DNA of 64,000 bases from Apostichopus japonicus (Eukaryota > Echinodermata > Holothuroidea > Aspidochirotida > Stichopodidae). This document shows positions 23,064 to 36,424 of this stretch, one piece after another. Numbering within the stretch: the stretch's first letter is position 1; each line of letters opens with the position of its first letter. The notes beneath the pieces were generated by a model, which did no database searches, had not been told where the DNA came from, and worked only from the letters and a program-made list of their open reading frames with translations. The stretch covers positions 6,881,001-6,945,000 of the forward strand of contig NC_092579.1 of assembly GCF_037975245.1 (NCBI RefSeq), read 5' to 3'. The position numbers and the translations under genes were made by a program.

Positions 23064-26000
23064 TCATTCATACTCCAAGATTCTCTTGTGATAGAAGAGT
23101 AGATATCTGTAATGATAAAGAGTATACAAAGATGGTTATTCATACACTGTAGCATGTCATTTAAGTACGATATATTGTAGATGAATCATGTCGGAGGCTC
23201 ATCCATGACAGAAGTATCTTTCTAACTGTCTCGAGTAAATATTCGCCAATATAAAGAAGCGTTCCATTTTAAATACATTGAGAATCCGATGTTTTCTAGA
23301 GCCTAACTGTATACTGTAACTGTATAGCATAGAGATCTGTAGCATAGAGATCATTGCATGTGTGAACTTCAGAGAGCGAACTGTAAATCTTGAAAAAGCT
23401 AAATGTAAATTTAAAGAACAGTATAAAAAAAACTCACTTCAAGGAATTCATATGACAGGGTTTCTCAATTAATTTTCTACGAGGGAAAAGCATTTGTTGT
23501 TTGCAGGAGGCCAGACAACAATCTCACTATACCTACAGATTAAATCTAAATTGTGGACAGATATTTTTTTTATTTGTGGGCCAGACTGAAATCTTTCGCA
23601 GGTTAGATTTGGTCCACAGCCCCACATGCCTCCTATTGACAATCCGTAATACACAATATCAGTAGTAGTACAGCCTAGCTATCAAATGAATGGCAGTGAA
23701 AGTGCTTGTCCAAGCTATCATAAACAAACAGTTCAAGGTTCACATAGAAAGGCTGTAATCTTTTCCCAACTTGTTTTGTAATTACAAATGCAAACCTGCC
23801 AGCTAACGACATTACACATCGTTACCGCAATCACTAACGAATCTCTGATCTGTATGATTAAACTATTCAGCCATTTAAATGCAGAATGAAATAGGATAAA
23901 TTTACCCTTCACTCTGGAGGACATCTTGTTTAGTTGCTCTGGTTATCATTGCATCATCGCATTTAAACCACTGGTCTCTGTGTTGGCGGACGTAACATGT
24001 GTAGTGACCGTGGTCTAGAGTACCTAGGTGATTAACCACCGCAAAGAGTGAATACCTGCAGAAGATATCAAGCGTAAAAACTCTCACATTATGGTCCTGT
24101 TTGTTAGAATTATGTACAGTCTGGAGAAGAAGGGCGGAAAAAAACAACAATCCAATTCCTCCAAATGTAACTTTACGAAACAAAACTGTACTCTTTAAGA
24201 AAAAAGGTATGCTCTATCGTTGTGTTTGCAAGACAAAATGGGCTCACATGATGCATGGTTGACAAGTAAAATGAAGTAATTACAGAAAATTGACTGTTTT
24301 AACAGGGTAAGTGTACAAAATATGAAAAGTTATATATCAAGTAATGAAAAAAAATCTGGAAGGAATGACACTGGAGTATAGGGGAGGGCAAAGCAGATAT
24401 AAAGGTGGGTGTAGAAGGGGGATTCTGCACATGAATAGTCACCAATGGACTAAACATGTGGCACTTCAAATCATTGTTCATCCATAGTCTATGGACCCCT
24501 TTATACCTTTCCCTACACACCATCTCATATGTCATTAAAGGGTGTGAAGACTTGCGCAAAAAGAAACGTCTAATGCTGGTAATCTGACCTAGTTTCGAAT
24601 GAGGTGTAACAGAAGTGTTAGACACCAATCACACCACCATCGATCCCAGAAAATACACACACAGCTTGCTACCATCGGTCATTAGACACTAGTGTACAGT
24701 CAGTAAATACAGCTGCGGTCAATACCCACAGCACAGTGTACAAACGATACAGCGATGGACATCTCAGGTCCAGCTAAAGATAACAAGGTATCACGTTTCA
24801 TTACTGTCTGCATTTTGTAGCGACACTAACAAAACGTCACTTGCAAGCAACGGAAAGTTAACTTTTTCAGAGCGCGGCACGCGGTTTGGGGTGAGTCTTC
24901 AATGCCTTTAAGATAGGGTGGAATGTGGGATAGATGATGGGATGTATTGACTTGAATTTTTTGTTTGGGATAAATGTGTCATGGTTTTCATGTTGACCCA
25001 CTCTTAGGAGCAATCTGCAATCACTCACCTGTTATCACTAAGATGTCTTCTATTGGACTGCACATTCTCCCGTAAACCACTAGCTCTCCGATGTGTGGAC
25101 ATGTACGGCGTCATGTCCAGCTCGTGAGGAAACGATATGAACGATGATATCTTCTTCCTCAGCTTTGAAGAATGTTCGAAACGCTGCGGAGAAATAAGAG
25201 TCAGTAGGTCAAATGAAAACCGAGAGCTACTCGTTACTTTGTAATTTCGACAGACGACATGAAACACTACATGCAAAAATTCTCCACTAGCTGATAGAGG
25301 GCAGCATTATGTTCAGGTTTGTACAACTACAGTCATGATAAAAAATTTTATGAAGACCTATGCAATGAACAACAAAGCTAAACAGAGACAAATACATCAT
25401 AACATCTTGACGTCGCACAGAGAAATGAATTTTGACTCTTATTCCTCTAGCGTGAAAACTAAACGAGGCTCCAAATAACCTTGTGTGCTTCAGTTGCAAG
25501 ATGTTTATTAAAGAAACACTCACCTTCAGGTGGAAGCAGGCAACCAGAGGCAATTTTTTCATTGTGAGTTGTTTTGTCGATTCTTGATAGCTCTGGCAAC
25601 TGCTGCACTTAATTTTGGCACTGCTACCGAGATATTCTGGACGTGTGAATCTTACATTGAGAACAAATACAAGAGAAGAGAAAATCAAAGATAAACTTGC
25701 ATTGAAAGTCAAACAATATTTACTATTTAGGGATCTTTTTTATTAAGGACTTAACTACCCTTTAAAAGAATATGTTTCATCGATGCACATTCTGCTATCT
25801 TCTGTAAATGGGACAAACAAGTACGTTAAAAGGAGAAATCAGATTGAGTGAGTAGCTGCATTCTTCTACATTCTCTCCTCAAGTTCTATTCTATATCGAT
25901 CTCGGCTTAGGGAATTACTTACAAATTCAATGGTTTATTAGAAAGCTTCCAGTGACAAGTTCATGTGAGAGGAGGCATGACAGTTAAACACTAACCCTCA

Positions 26001-29000
26001 ATATTGTAGAAACGCGAGTGCACTGTATCTATATTAAAAGTATGCTGAACAGGTTTTGATATCAATAAAATAAAATTTCTGCTTCGTTTTTGAGGCATAA
26101 TGATTCTTTCGCAATATTAGCACTAGAGATCTGGATGCACTAGTTAACCATGATGCTACCGCTGTGCATGCTTTCAAACAATGTCGCAAAAAAAACAAAC
26201 AACTACAACAACAACTTAAATATGATAAATGTTGATGTGTTGCATGAAATAGTAAAGCTACCTTCTAAGACAATCATCTAAGGAATGGGGGACATCTTCA
26301 AACCCTGGAGGTGACATGAGACCGGTCTCAACCTCCTGAGAACTGCTACTACTAGTACTACTTCCTGAAAAGAGAAAAGAAAAATTAAATATTGAAATGA
26401 ATTCATTTGGCATTCCATGTTGGAATCAATCAACAGAACTTGAGCATTGTGATTAATTGCAAGGTACATTGCCAACACTACATTGCCATCCATACGAACA
26501 GCTGAGCACAAAACACATAGTTGGATGTTTCACACTTGTTAGTTTTAAGACAGACTTAAATAGGGAATAATTGATGCATTATCGAATAGCAAATTACTAT
26601 GCAGAAACAGCAAACTTCTATACAAGTCCAAATCTGTGTAGCAGTGTTTTGTACCTTGGCCTAGTTTGATTTACATGGTGACTTTTGAACTCGATCAGAC
26701 CAAAATATAGTTTGACCTTTGACTTCCATCAGTTCTGTGTGCTCACCTCAAGGTGCCAAATTGGTTAACCTTAGTAACAGATTATGCAATTTCATGGTCC
26801 CTTCCCTTTTCAGTCTGTTATAGTTGCAACAAAATATTAGAAATTTATGACAAAATTGTCTTTGTGATTTCCTCCTGCATTAGTTTCATAGGTCTAGTCT
26901 TAACTTGCACATTTACCTGAGGAGTTGCTATCATTAAAATCTGGATGTGCTGATGGTGTGGACCCTGGAGCTGGTGTGTGTGTTCCTGTTGGGGTCACCT
27001 GTCCTCCAGATGGACCCAAGTCGAGTGATATGTCCCAGAATGGATCTACTGTTATAGAGACACCCCTGAAAAAAAGGAAACACTATAAATACAAACAAAT
27101 CAATGAAAAAAGAAAAAAAAAAAAAGAAAGAAAGCAAAAGTAGACGGGGACTGCAAAAACAAATTAAAAAGAATGCTATAATACTTGACATAAAACTTGG
27201 TAGTTTATGGAAATCTAATGGCAGTTTATAGTAAGATAATGCTGATCTTGTCAGCTGTCTAACTCCTAACACCAAAAGAACATTGCTCAATTTAAATTTA
27301 AAAATTTTAAATGATGGGCAACAAGGTCCAAATGTGATAAAGAATAATGGAGGTATTCAAGTGCACAGCAAATTTGTGGTTCCTATGCATTCAATTCCTG
27401 CTGGGTATCCAGAAATCCATGCTAAGGAGATGTTTGGGTGATGTTTGGGAAACTTTCAACCATTGACTATGCTCTTAATTAGGAGAGTCATAATATTGTT
27501 CTAATCTACTCTTAAGAGCAGGTTTTGGATTCTAATTTTTGTTGTTGACATGATTCATGTTGTTTCATTAATGTGACAAACAACGTTGGTATCTTTCCCC
27601 TTACTCTAGAAAATTGCTTTTGCAAACCAAATTAGTCAAGTTTTTGTATAATATTTGTTTTGATTTAAATTTACAAAATGGCAAGCAAAATATGGCACAA
27701 AACTATAAGAAGAATAAACGCTAAAGCACATCACTGCAAAAATGTCATTCACAAACTTAAACTACATGCATTATGTACTGATGATTACAACAGCAAACTA
27801 CAGTATAGAACTGGGGACTACAATACGCGGATTTCATCCATATCCTGTTAGACTCCAGTCGGTACCGATGTGTCCGGATAATACAGACGCTACCTGTACT
27901 CACTTGCAGACTTGACACATGACATCTGATTGTAGACCTCCCGTGAAAATCTGATCGATGATACAATTGCACCGATTTGGGTTATTTCCTGAGGTGCCGT
28001 TGTGACCTGTCAAAAAAACGAACGGGATATACTTGTAGTATTAAGAATAAAATGCACTCGAAGCAAACAGACACACCCTTGTATGTGAATGTGAAAGGAT
28101 GATTGTTAGAACAAACAACACTTAAACAATTTAGAATGAAAGCAAGGTGGATGGACAGAAGAGTAGCAGGACAAATGGCTACTGTACACTTTCAGTTTTC
28201 AGTTTCTTAATTCCAGTTTAAATAGCATAAAATACAATTTATAAATAGGAGAGTATAAAAAGTTATGATACATAATTGACAATAAAAAGGCATTTCAAAG
28301 GTTAGTAACACAATCAACAGTTTTCAAAAAGTAAGTCAACTAGGTATAATGAGGAAATATCAAGACTTCTAGAATGACAGCAGGTAGCAGCTACAGGTAA
28401 AGTAGCTACAATTAAATCTACAACATGGACACATGGGCAGCCAGGATTGAATCTATCAAAGACATTTTATCAATGTGTGTGGAAGACAGAGACTGATGTT
28501 TCAAGACATTGACAACAGACTCGCAGCAGGATGGACCACAAAAGGTGATGCACTGAGTGACTACAAAGGGTGACCCAGAAAATTTTGATCAAAATGATGG
28601 TATAGATACCTTTACAGTGTCTGTGTAGAACATCTAGAGCTGCAATAAAAAATTCATGAGCGTCTTGTTGTTCGTAGCCCGCCAGGTGACGAGCGTGCGT
28701 CCAGACAAGGTGAAGCAGCTTGTAAGGAATGTGGACAGAACGCAAACCCGAGTAGAACTGTAAAGGGAGAGGTCGAGTTTAGTTATGCATCATCGGTAAA
28801 CAATATTCATATCCTAGCACCAACAACTATACTTCAAATTACAAATTCATTCACAATAATCTTCAATATTTAATAAAGATCTTACTGTCTCCATTTTTAG
28901 GGCGTGGCTACTGGGGCCTTGACCCGTGCACCCCCCCCCCCACCTCACATTAAGGGGAGCTCCACATATTGACATTAAAAATCACTCTCTTGTAAAGAAG

Positions 29001-32000
29001 GGGCGATATATATCATATGCAATCGGCATTACAAGTCTCACAAGTACAAGGCTCAACCTGCTTTTACAATATATCATCTTGGACTAATATCTAGGCTATA
29101 AAGAAGGTTCCAAAATGACTGAGGGTTAGGACCCACAAGGATAGGTTAAGTAGAACTCAATGCAAACTATCTCTTTACTAGATTACACACTATGATGTGG
29201 TTTCCCTGTATCATAATTTAGCATAGCATAGCATAGCAACACTTGAACAAATCTACACACCTTTTCTTAACTCTCTTCAATGTATAGCAACTGCCTCATA
29301 TTAAAAGTAATTTACCAAGTTAATGAAGTCATTTACCTCTTGAAAAACTGTGGACATTTCACACACAAGGCACTGATCTTTAGGGTCTCCCTTACTCTGG
29401 TAACGGTGGCTACCTTCCTTTCTCTTGCACTGGTGCTTGTCGGACAGGAAGAAATCTCGTAGCAGTGGTGTATGAGTCAGAGCTTGCAGAATGCAGTTCA
29501 TGAAACAGGTATTACCTAGATTAATTAAGCCTCTTAAACCTTTCATTTGGCAAGAGGAGAAGGTGGGGGAGTGGGGAGGAGGTGGGGGGAAAGGTGAGGT
29601 AAGAAGAAAAGAAAACAAAGTATTAATGACAATGACCACAACCCAGCAAACTACTCCTCACAAAGTGAAAGAAAAAAAGGTTTAAATCTGTTCCATTAAC
29701 AAAGCAAGTTTTTTGTTTACACAAGGCGAGACAAGTGCTTCTATCCCATTTCATATTAACCTTTGGAATACTCAACTCAATTTTTATTGTTTGTATTGCA
29801 TAAATTATTGACACATTTTCTGGGCAGTGACTACAAAGAAGTCCTCTTTCAGTTTCAAGATGAAATCCTTGCAGTAGTTTATTCACCATTTCTTCAAGCT
29901 ATATTTAACAATCTTAACTATAGGGGCATAATTCTTAACACAGAACAAGTTTGTTCCATGAATATATTTAGCACCTCAAATATTTGTGAACATGGCAAAC
30001 ATTGGTTAAAGTACCTCATTGATGCAGGACGTAAAAAAGTACTGTCTGCTATTCATATTATTAAACTTGCTTCCTTCACAGAGAACTTCCCAATAAGTTT
30101 TCCATTTCTGCTTTTTTTTTTTGGTGCAAAAAGAAATTAGTGTTTTATTAACAGTTTTATTATTTTAGTATTCCAGTGCTATACACAATGATAAGTTTGC
30201 CATGCCACACTCATGAGGAGCTTTGATTAGATGTATAACAATAGTTAAATATTTAAACTGAATAACAAAGGTTTAATACCAATTCCATTAACATTGTTAC
30301 CATTGTCAGTCTCTATAATATTCCAAAATACATTTAATTTTTTGTACCTATTGTTGAATTGAAAGTAACCCTTCTTCTTCTTGGACTTCTTCTCAATAAA
30401 CTCACTTCAGCTCTTGAAGCCTCCCAGGGGGTAAACTCCCAGCCGTTACAACCTACAGAAAGCAAAACCATAGCATTCGTGAATTCATCCCTTTGTTTCT
30501 TGCATATGTTTTCCATATTTAAATATCACGTAGGATCCTTCACTTCAAGAGAGTCAAAGACACAACTATATGTGACATAAGCTGACCAAGAGAACCATCT
30601 TTTGTTTTCTTTTACTGGTCATCAGTAATATCCACAAATATGATAGAAAAGTCAACAAACAATTTACTGCCACTATTGTAGCTCATTCCGTCATTGAGAG
30701 TTTGTGTCGTTGTTAAATCCTGTTTTGCTTTCTTTCTTTCAAGTTTTTTCCTGTGCAATTGAAAGTCTTTAACAACATTGCATTTCAGTTTCAAAGGAAA
30801 CATACACACAGCTGTTTGCATGGCACAGTATTGCCGTGGTATGATTGCCACCCACATTTCTGCACTGTCTATCTCAGCAACGAAACATTGAATCAATCAG
30901 TGACTGTTATATCTTGATTTAATATTTTACTGAACTTGCTACTTCAGTTTCCGCTTTCAAATATTTACCTTGATATCAAACTTACCTAAAAATTTGGAAG
31001 CTTTTAACCTTTCTTCCTTGACAATTGCTTCAAAATCTTGATCATAAATGTAGTCGTTGCAAGCAAAGCAGAATACTGCACCATAGGAAAGATCCACAGC
31101 TGCAAAGATAACACTTTTATATATCATCATCCATTGATATTGTTATGCATATATGCAAATTACCAGATTATGAATAATCATGAAAACATTCCAAAATGTT
31201 GAACATTTCCAATTTGATTCCTGTATTAAGTGATAAACACTTTTAAGCAAGAGTGTTTTGGCCAAGAGATGTTTACAATCAAATCGACTGCAGGCCTCAC
31301 CAATAGTGGTGCATGTAATGCCAAAATCTAAGAGTCTGCCTTAGTTTGATAAACTGCCATCTTAATTTTAATAACATTGGAAGTTTGATGAACAATCACA
31401 AAAAAGTGGTAATTTGCTTTCAATCCCACAAGTGTGACTTGTGGCTTATTGTGCAATTTATCCATTGTCTGCTGTCAACATTTGCAAAGAAAAGTAACAC
31501 AGAAGACACATGGAGTTAGCCATTTCAACATGGGACTGGATTCACATTTTTGATAATTAGTTTGTTCATTTATTCAATCTTTGCAGCTATTGTGTACATT
31601 TACACTAAAAAATAATGTCCTCTGGTTCTATCTTTGAAAATTTTAAAACCAAATATCCTTGACCATCGAGTTGAAACTGTAAATGCAAGTGAACCAACCT
31701 CTAGCCCAGCATATGTTCCATTTCAAACCGCAAATAGTAAATTGAGCTTGTTTTGTCATAACATTGATCACTTGTACTTAGCAAAACGAATGGAGTAGGT
31801 TGATATGGCAACGTTTTGAAAACTTGACACCCAGCCAACATAATTTCTTTGTTACTGGTAGAAGATTAGACGAAATAACGCAGAGATGCCAAACTTGAAG
31901 AATACCTTGGCAAGTGCACTCCTGGGAGAAAAAGAAGGGGTTCCAAAGAACCAAACAAGATCATTTCCTGTTTTTTTTTAGGAATATATGCAATTAATAT

Positions 32001-33556
32001 CAGCATTCACTGTACTATGAACTATCTATTTAGATTGTTCAGATTTAACAAAACAAATTTTGGTAAATTCCCTTTAACCATAGATAAAGCAATTGTGTTA
32101 TGGACAAAATATTTCCAAAAAGAATCTTATCAAACAAATATCTTTAAGAAAGGATTAATTCCCTAAAATAATTTCAAGACACCACTTTTTTTGGTCTCAA
32201 CAGGTCATAGGTTATCATACTGAAAACAGCATTGACAACTTATTCACAAAGTTTGCGGTATCATGTTACACAATTGTTCATAATGACAATCATTGGAGTA
32301 ATCATATTGAGGAGGAAGTAAGTTAAATATTATTCAGTCATTGACAACATTTCATACCCAAATAATGTTTGTTTGTTCTGAAATGATCGTGAATGTGACC
32401 AAGACTGTAACAACCAAAGAAAACACAGTGCAAACAAGAGTGTAGTCTTTGTTGATGTCTCCGACAGGTGTGGCAAACACTTCCTCTTGCCTGTTGAACA
32501 AAAATATAAATATTTGTTACTTTTATTAATTGAGAAATAAGAGCAGACTTATATTTGCTGCAGCAGTTGCCATTGGCTTAATGTCATTTCCTTGCAATCG
32601 TAAGTATTGTAACTTTATAATACAGATTATACTTCACATATTTACTAATTAATAACCTTATTAATTACTGTAGAAGTCTGAAACATGTCACAGAATACTA
32701 TGCTAGAAATTATCTTCTACTCAAAACATGTACATTTCTATCGATTAATCAGTGAATAGCACAAATTCATCAAGAGACGTTGGGCTATATTAGGCTTAAA
32801 GGTTGTATCCCTAAACATTGCACTGTGCATTATATGGCACTGTATAATTGATTGTTTATGTTGAACCTGAGATGAAGGCAGAAGTTGACAGGCATCAGTT
32901 CTTCAAAAAAAGTTCTCCTAGGTGTTACCAATCAGTCTTGCAACAATACTACAATGGCTGGCATTATATATATGAAAATTGAAACATTTACAAGGTACAA
33001 ACTAGTTTTACCATTCAAGTGATACTGTAGGTAAGCCTACAAACAATCACATGCACCCTTCTGTCCTAAACTAAACTGTTTTCATTGTTTCGAATGAGAT
33101 AGCTTTGCAGTTGGATGATCTGGCTATTATGCGACTAGTCTGTTGTAAGGGTAACGGTGATATTTCAAGGCAATACGTTAAACGTCAATGTCAGAATTTT
33201 CGGAATACTAGAAAATTATCGGTCACTCGTTCTGTTATTGTTAGAAACATTGTGGGCCTACTACTACTACTACTGACTACTAAGCTCTCCTAGCTTAATT
33301 CCTATTGCGTTGTTCTTCTTCAGCTCACCTTCCTTCGCACACTATCTTTGGAACTACACAAGACAAAACAGCTGATTATTAAACGATATGAACTTATTCC
33401 ATTCTCTTTCTTGAAAGAATCCGCATGAATGCAACCAGAATAGCTCATGACGGAAACGGGGAAGAAGGTTCCCTCGGAAAACTTGGGTCTGGAGCAAATT
33501 TCTAACATTCGTCTTTCTTCTTTGAAACACCGGGGCTCTCCCAAATCGTTCACCAT
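23064..33556 (-). CDS. USP22: USP22-like SAGA-complex ubiquitin carboxyl-terminal hydrolase, complete, 13 exons
   Basis: USP22 is the deubiquitinase of the nuclear SAGA coactivator, removing ubiquitin mainly from histone H2B. Exons in transcript order are 33329-33556, 32358-32490, 30986-31099, 30348-30452, 29337-29539, 28610-28757, 27904-28006, 26917-27065, 26262-26364, 25524-25650, 25029-25183, 23906-24055 and 23064-23106. Lengths sum to 1761 nt (586 aa plus TGA), with every phase consistent. Residues about 42-135 form the ZnF-UBP domain ([19 protein letters not shown]). The Cys box is [15 protein letters not shown] with Cys205, the His box [11 protein letters not shown] with His540, and the partner acidic pair is at WFKCDD (556-557). 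The protein ends YHKRILEYE. An in-frame stop abuts the first Met; Met37, just before SYSGC, is an alternative start. Human USP22 has 525 aa; the extra length lies in the N terminus and in a loop coded by 26917-27065 and 26262-26364. Confidence 0.96.
23906..24055 (-). CDS. USP22: USP22 exon 12: histidine box
   Basis: The exon encodes [20 protein letters not shown] followed by [20 protein letters not shown] and [15 protein letters not shown] carries the catalytic His and CDD the third triad position. The donor GTAAAT leaves two bases (GG) that are completed by the 43-bp last exon (23064-23106), encoding [14 protein letters not shown]. Confidence 0.95.
24535..24911 (+). mobile_element. TTAA-type MITE, copy 3
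   Basis: Intact borders: TTAAAGGGTGTGAAGACTTG on the left and GAGTCTTCAATGCCTTTAA on the right. The two ends are inverted repeats of about 18 bp, and both carry TTAA, the duplication left by piggyBac-type transposition. It lies in the USP22 intron between exons 11 and 12. Confidence 0.8.
28610..29539 (-). CDS. USP22: USP22 exons 5-6: catalytic cysteine box and QQDAHEF box
   Basis: Exon 5 (29337-29539) contains [20 protein letters not shown] with the nucleophile Cys, then a slightly expanded [18 protein letters not shown] loop before CLVCEMS. Exon 6 (28610-28757) contains [20 protein letters not shown] and [19 protein letters not shown], nearly identical to human USP22. The two are joined in phase 0. 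Confidence 0.95.
32358..33556 (-). CDS. USP22: USP22 exons 1-2: N terminus and most of ZnF-UBP
   Basis: Exon 1 (33329-33556) encodes a variable leader and then [20 protein letters not shown] and [15 protein letters not shown], giving the first Cys-x-His zinc pair. Exon 2 (32358-32490) encodes [20 protein letters not shown] and [17 protein letters not shown], with the remaining Cys/His ligands. In SAGA, this zinc finger is the part that binds the ATXN7/ATXN7L3/ENY2 module. The intervening intron is 838 bp. Confidence 0.92.
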
Positions 33557-33783
33557 TCAGCTCAATGATCACAGACAGGTACTAAAATTAGATGTTCCCG
33601 ATAAATCATTTATCTACAGTTTTCATATAAAATGAACAAAATGCAATCCTAATTATGTTTAATTAGAATAAACATATTTTTTAGAAAATAATTAAAACTT
33701 TTTATATGAAAAGCTATGTGATTAAATATTTCAAAATTAACCAATTCCTAGTTTGACATCTAAGGTGGTTTTCGAATTATTCC

Positions 33784-33826
33784 ATACGCATTGCACATGC
33801 GTATTGTCAAAACACGAAACTTCCGG
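33784..33826. promoter_or_regulatory. Possible USP22 promoter elements: NRF1-like inverted repeat and ETS site
   Basis: About 230-270 bp upstream of the first USP22 codon there is a perfect 8-bp inverted repeat ATACGCAT / ATGCGTAT separated by 5 bases, resembling a weak NRF1-type palindrome. An ACTTCCGG ETS/GABP core follows at 33819-33826. Such pairs are common in housekeeping TATA-less promoters. Function is inferred from motif and position only. Confidence 0.35.
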
Positions 33827-35009
33827 GTTATTTCAGACAGTCTCGATGGTAGTAATATGGACGGTGCACGTGTAGAAAGTAAACAATGGTGATCAGCTGA
33901 CATTCAGTCCCGACTGTAACGATTCGAAATACTCACCAACGTTACGACGAGATTGGAGCTGTTGCAGGAGGGGTGGCTTGACAACAAGTAAATATATCGA
34001 AACGAACTATTATACTTGTGGGTTGCATATTTTAAAGTGAATGAAAGAAGAAAAAAACATTCACAAGGTAGGAACGGTATGATGCTTGATCTGATCAAAT
34101 TTTGGGCTGACATTTGTTGACCGGTGGTTAAAACTAGTTTAGTAAATAATGCCTAGCCTAGTAGTAGTAGTAGTATGTAGCTTAGTCAGGCATCATAATA
34201 TTGGAAGGTGCTGCCAGTGACATAACTAGTCTATGCATAAGCTTATATTATGTACAAGATATGGTAGTACTACTACTAGTACATGGTAAGTAGCATATTT
34301 TGTAACTGAACCTAGGTATGGGGACATTAGTGGCATAGTGCAATGTAAGACACAGTTATCAATAATATTGGTTGTCAAGGTTAGGCTATGTTGCCTACTC
34401 CCTTTTCTTACGTTGTGGCTATTTACCCAATTGTCAGGTGGAAAATCATGGTGTTCATGGCTAGTCATCCCAACCACAATCTGTGAGCTGAGAGATTCCT
34501 CAAGCTAGAGAAGAATAAATTTGTGTGTATTCGCATCACATCTCAAATGTCGAAATGTGTTAAGATGAATTATATTATCTTAGTGTAATATCACTGTATA
34601 AAAGACTATGTAGCATATCCATAGAAATGTAAATAAACTTTGTCAAATATGCTTGTAAGCAGTGGCATGCACAGGATTATGGGGTCCTCCCAGATAAGAA
34701 TAAATAGACACGAAATGGTGCATTCTAAGGCATATTTAGGCTATAATTTTAATTTATACTTGTGTAACAATGAAGGTTGGGCTAATAACCACTTTAATTT
34801 TGTAATGTATTTTAGAGGAAAGAGTTGGAAAGGGGAGGGATGTGTACACCCACCTCCTTGATCCATTATCTCCCATCATTGCCCTAAATAAGCATTACAT
34901 CAGATACATTAAACCTCTATCAGGTAAATAAACATTCCTTATTTAACCAAAGATCGGGTAAAAAAGCGCAGTGCAACTAACGATGGCGTAAATAAGCACC
35001 AGAGCAACA

Positions 35010-35082
35010 CTTATCAAGCGCCATGAGCACCTTTGGGCAGATGCCGGCGCTATACAAAGTGTCCATTATTATTATTATTGAC
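35010..35082 (+). mobile_element. SINE 3' tail fragment
   Basis: AACACTTATCAAGCGCC ... GGCGCTATACAAAGTGTCCA followed by five ATT units. It shares the GCGCTATA[CT]A-A tail type with the SINE at 43058. The 5' tRNA-like part is absent. It lies in the USP22-DHRS7B intergenic region. Confidence 0.5.
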
Positions 35083-36424
35083 CCAATGATCCGGTAAATA
35101 AGTAAGGGTGCCATCCTTATTGAACTGTTAATTGAGAATAGCTCCCACAGTTTAATTTTTGTTGTTGATAAGTTTAGGCTAGGTTCCACCATGAAGAAAT
35201 TGTGCTTTTAAATTTTGATTTTCATTTTGTTAAAAATCCTGGCAAATCAGGAAGAAATTGATACAAATCCTTATTACAAAACAAACAAAGTAATTGCAGG
35301 AAAGTTACAGCCAATGAAACTGCTCAGTTGTAGTATAGGCCTAGGATGAAAACTGTAGAAACTAGTGACCAACAAAAATGTGTACAATAGTTTGCAAAGT
35401 TTCCAGCATCCTGAGCAACCCAAAGGAATTTCCCAACTCCTTTGTGATTGAAAAGATGCACTTTCCAAATTCATCCTCCAGTGATCAATTTCACATCCTC
35501 TCTCTCCTAAAGTATTGACTTGCCCAAGCTCTGTAGACCAAACCTGCCTAAATTTAGACCAAATTATCATCTTAAGAAGGTTGACTAATGAGAAATATCA
35601 GTTTTGGTGTTTGATGTCACTTGACTTTGCTGTTATACGATTTGGCTGAAATTCTACCTACTGTAGTTGGGTGTCGATAGAATATAGAATTATAGAAACA
35701 AACCTAATTTTAAATTTGTGAACAGAGAGATAGCCTTCTGCTCATAAATCATTGTTAAAAGCAATAATAATAATTTAATAATCATCAGCTGTTATTTTTA
35801 CAACGCTTTTGAAGCTACCACAAATGTGGGAGAAATCCGCAAGGGCTTCTGGATTACAACTGACATGTCAAGTGGCTCCCAATTCAACATTTTAACTCAA
35901 ATTTGGAATCTTTACAATTTGGAAATCATTTCAAAAGCACATATATTACAATCTCCCTTTGAACCATGCAGCTACTGTACTAGCTTCAGATTATAGTACA
36001 GTAGTCTTGCAGTGGTAGAGATTATAAGCTCATGCTGGCAATTAAGCTCCATGTGTTTCAAAGTTGGGTTAGCAGCCATTAAGGGGACTGACCATGAGCT
36101 ATTATATCAACATATTACGTACCACATTGCTGGGAGTGCATGTGACAGTGCCTATAAAGTGAGTAGGACATAGACGCATGTATCACCAACCAAGTTGAGA
36201 ATGATGGAGGAGCAAACATAACCAGGGAATTTTTTTGTGTTGTTTTTCTGATGCAGAATTTATGTCAGGCCAAATTCAGGAGGGGAGGTAACACGGTTAG
36301 TACTGAACAAAGTTCACAAATTTATGGTAATTTAAGCATAATTAAGATATTACGTTGTGTATGTTGTAATTCTTTTGTTTTGTTGCATTGTACTTCTAAG
36401 ATATCCAGTTTGTAGAGATGCAGA

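Larger units (their letters stand above)
33557..36424. other. Divergent intergenic region USP22-DHRS7B
   Basis: This contains the presumed promoters of both genes, a SINE tail at 35010-35082, short TAG/TAC triplet runs at about 34150 and 34265, and otherwise unassigned AT-rich DNA. A possible acceptor (AGATATCCAG) just before 36411 suggests DHRS7B may have a noncoding first exon. Confidence 0.5.

Noticed and set aside
30612-30896. 94-codon minus-strand ORF between USP22 exons 3 and 4
   Set aside because: No conserved USP22 sequence, no fitting splice phases and no recognised family; phases join directly from exon 3 to exon 4.
34667-34860. CAGTGGCATGCACAGG as a hAT left end
   Set aside because: No matching right end or 8-bp duplication was found downstream.
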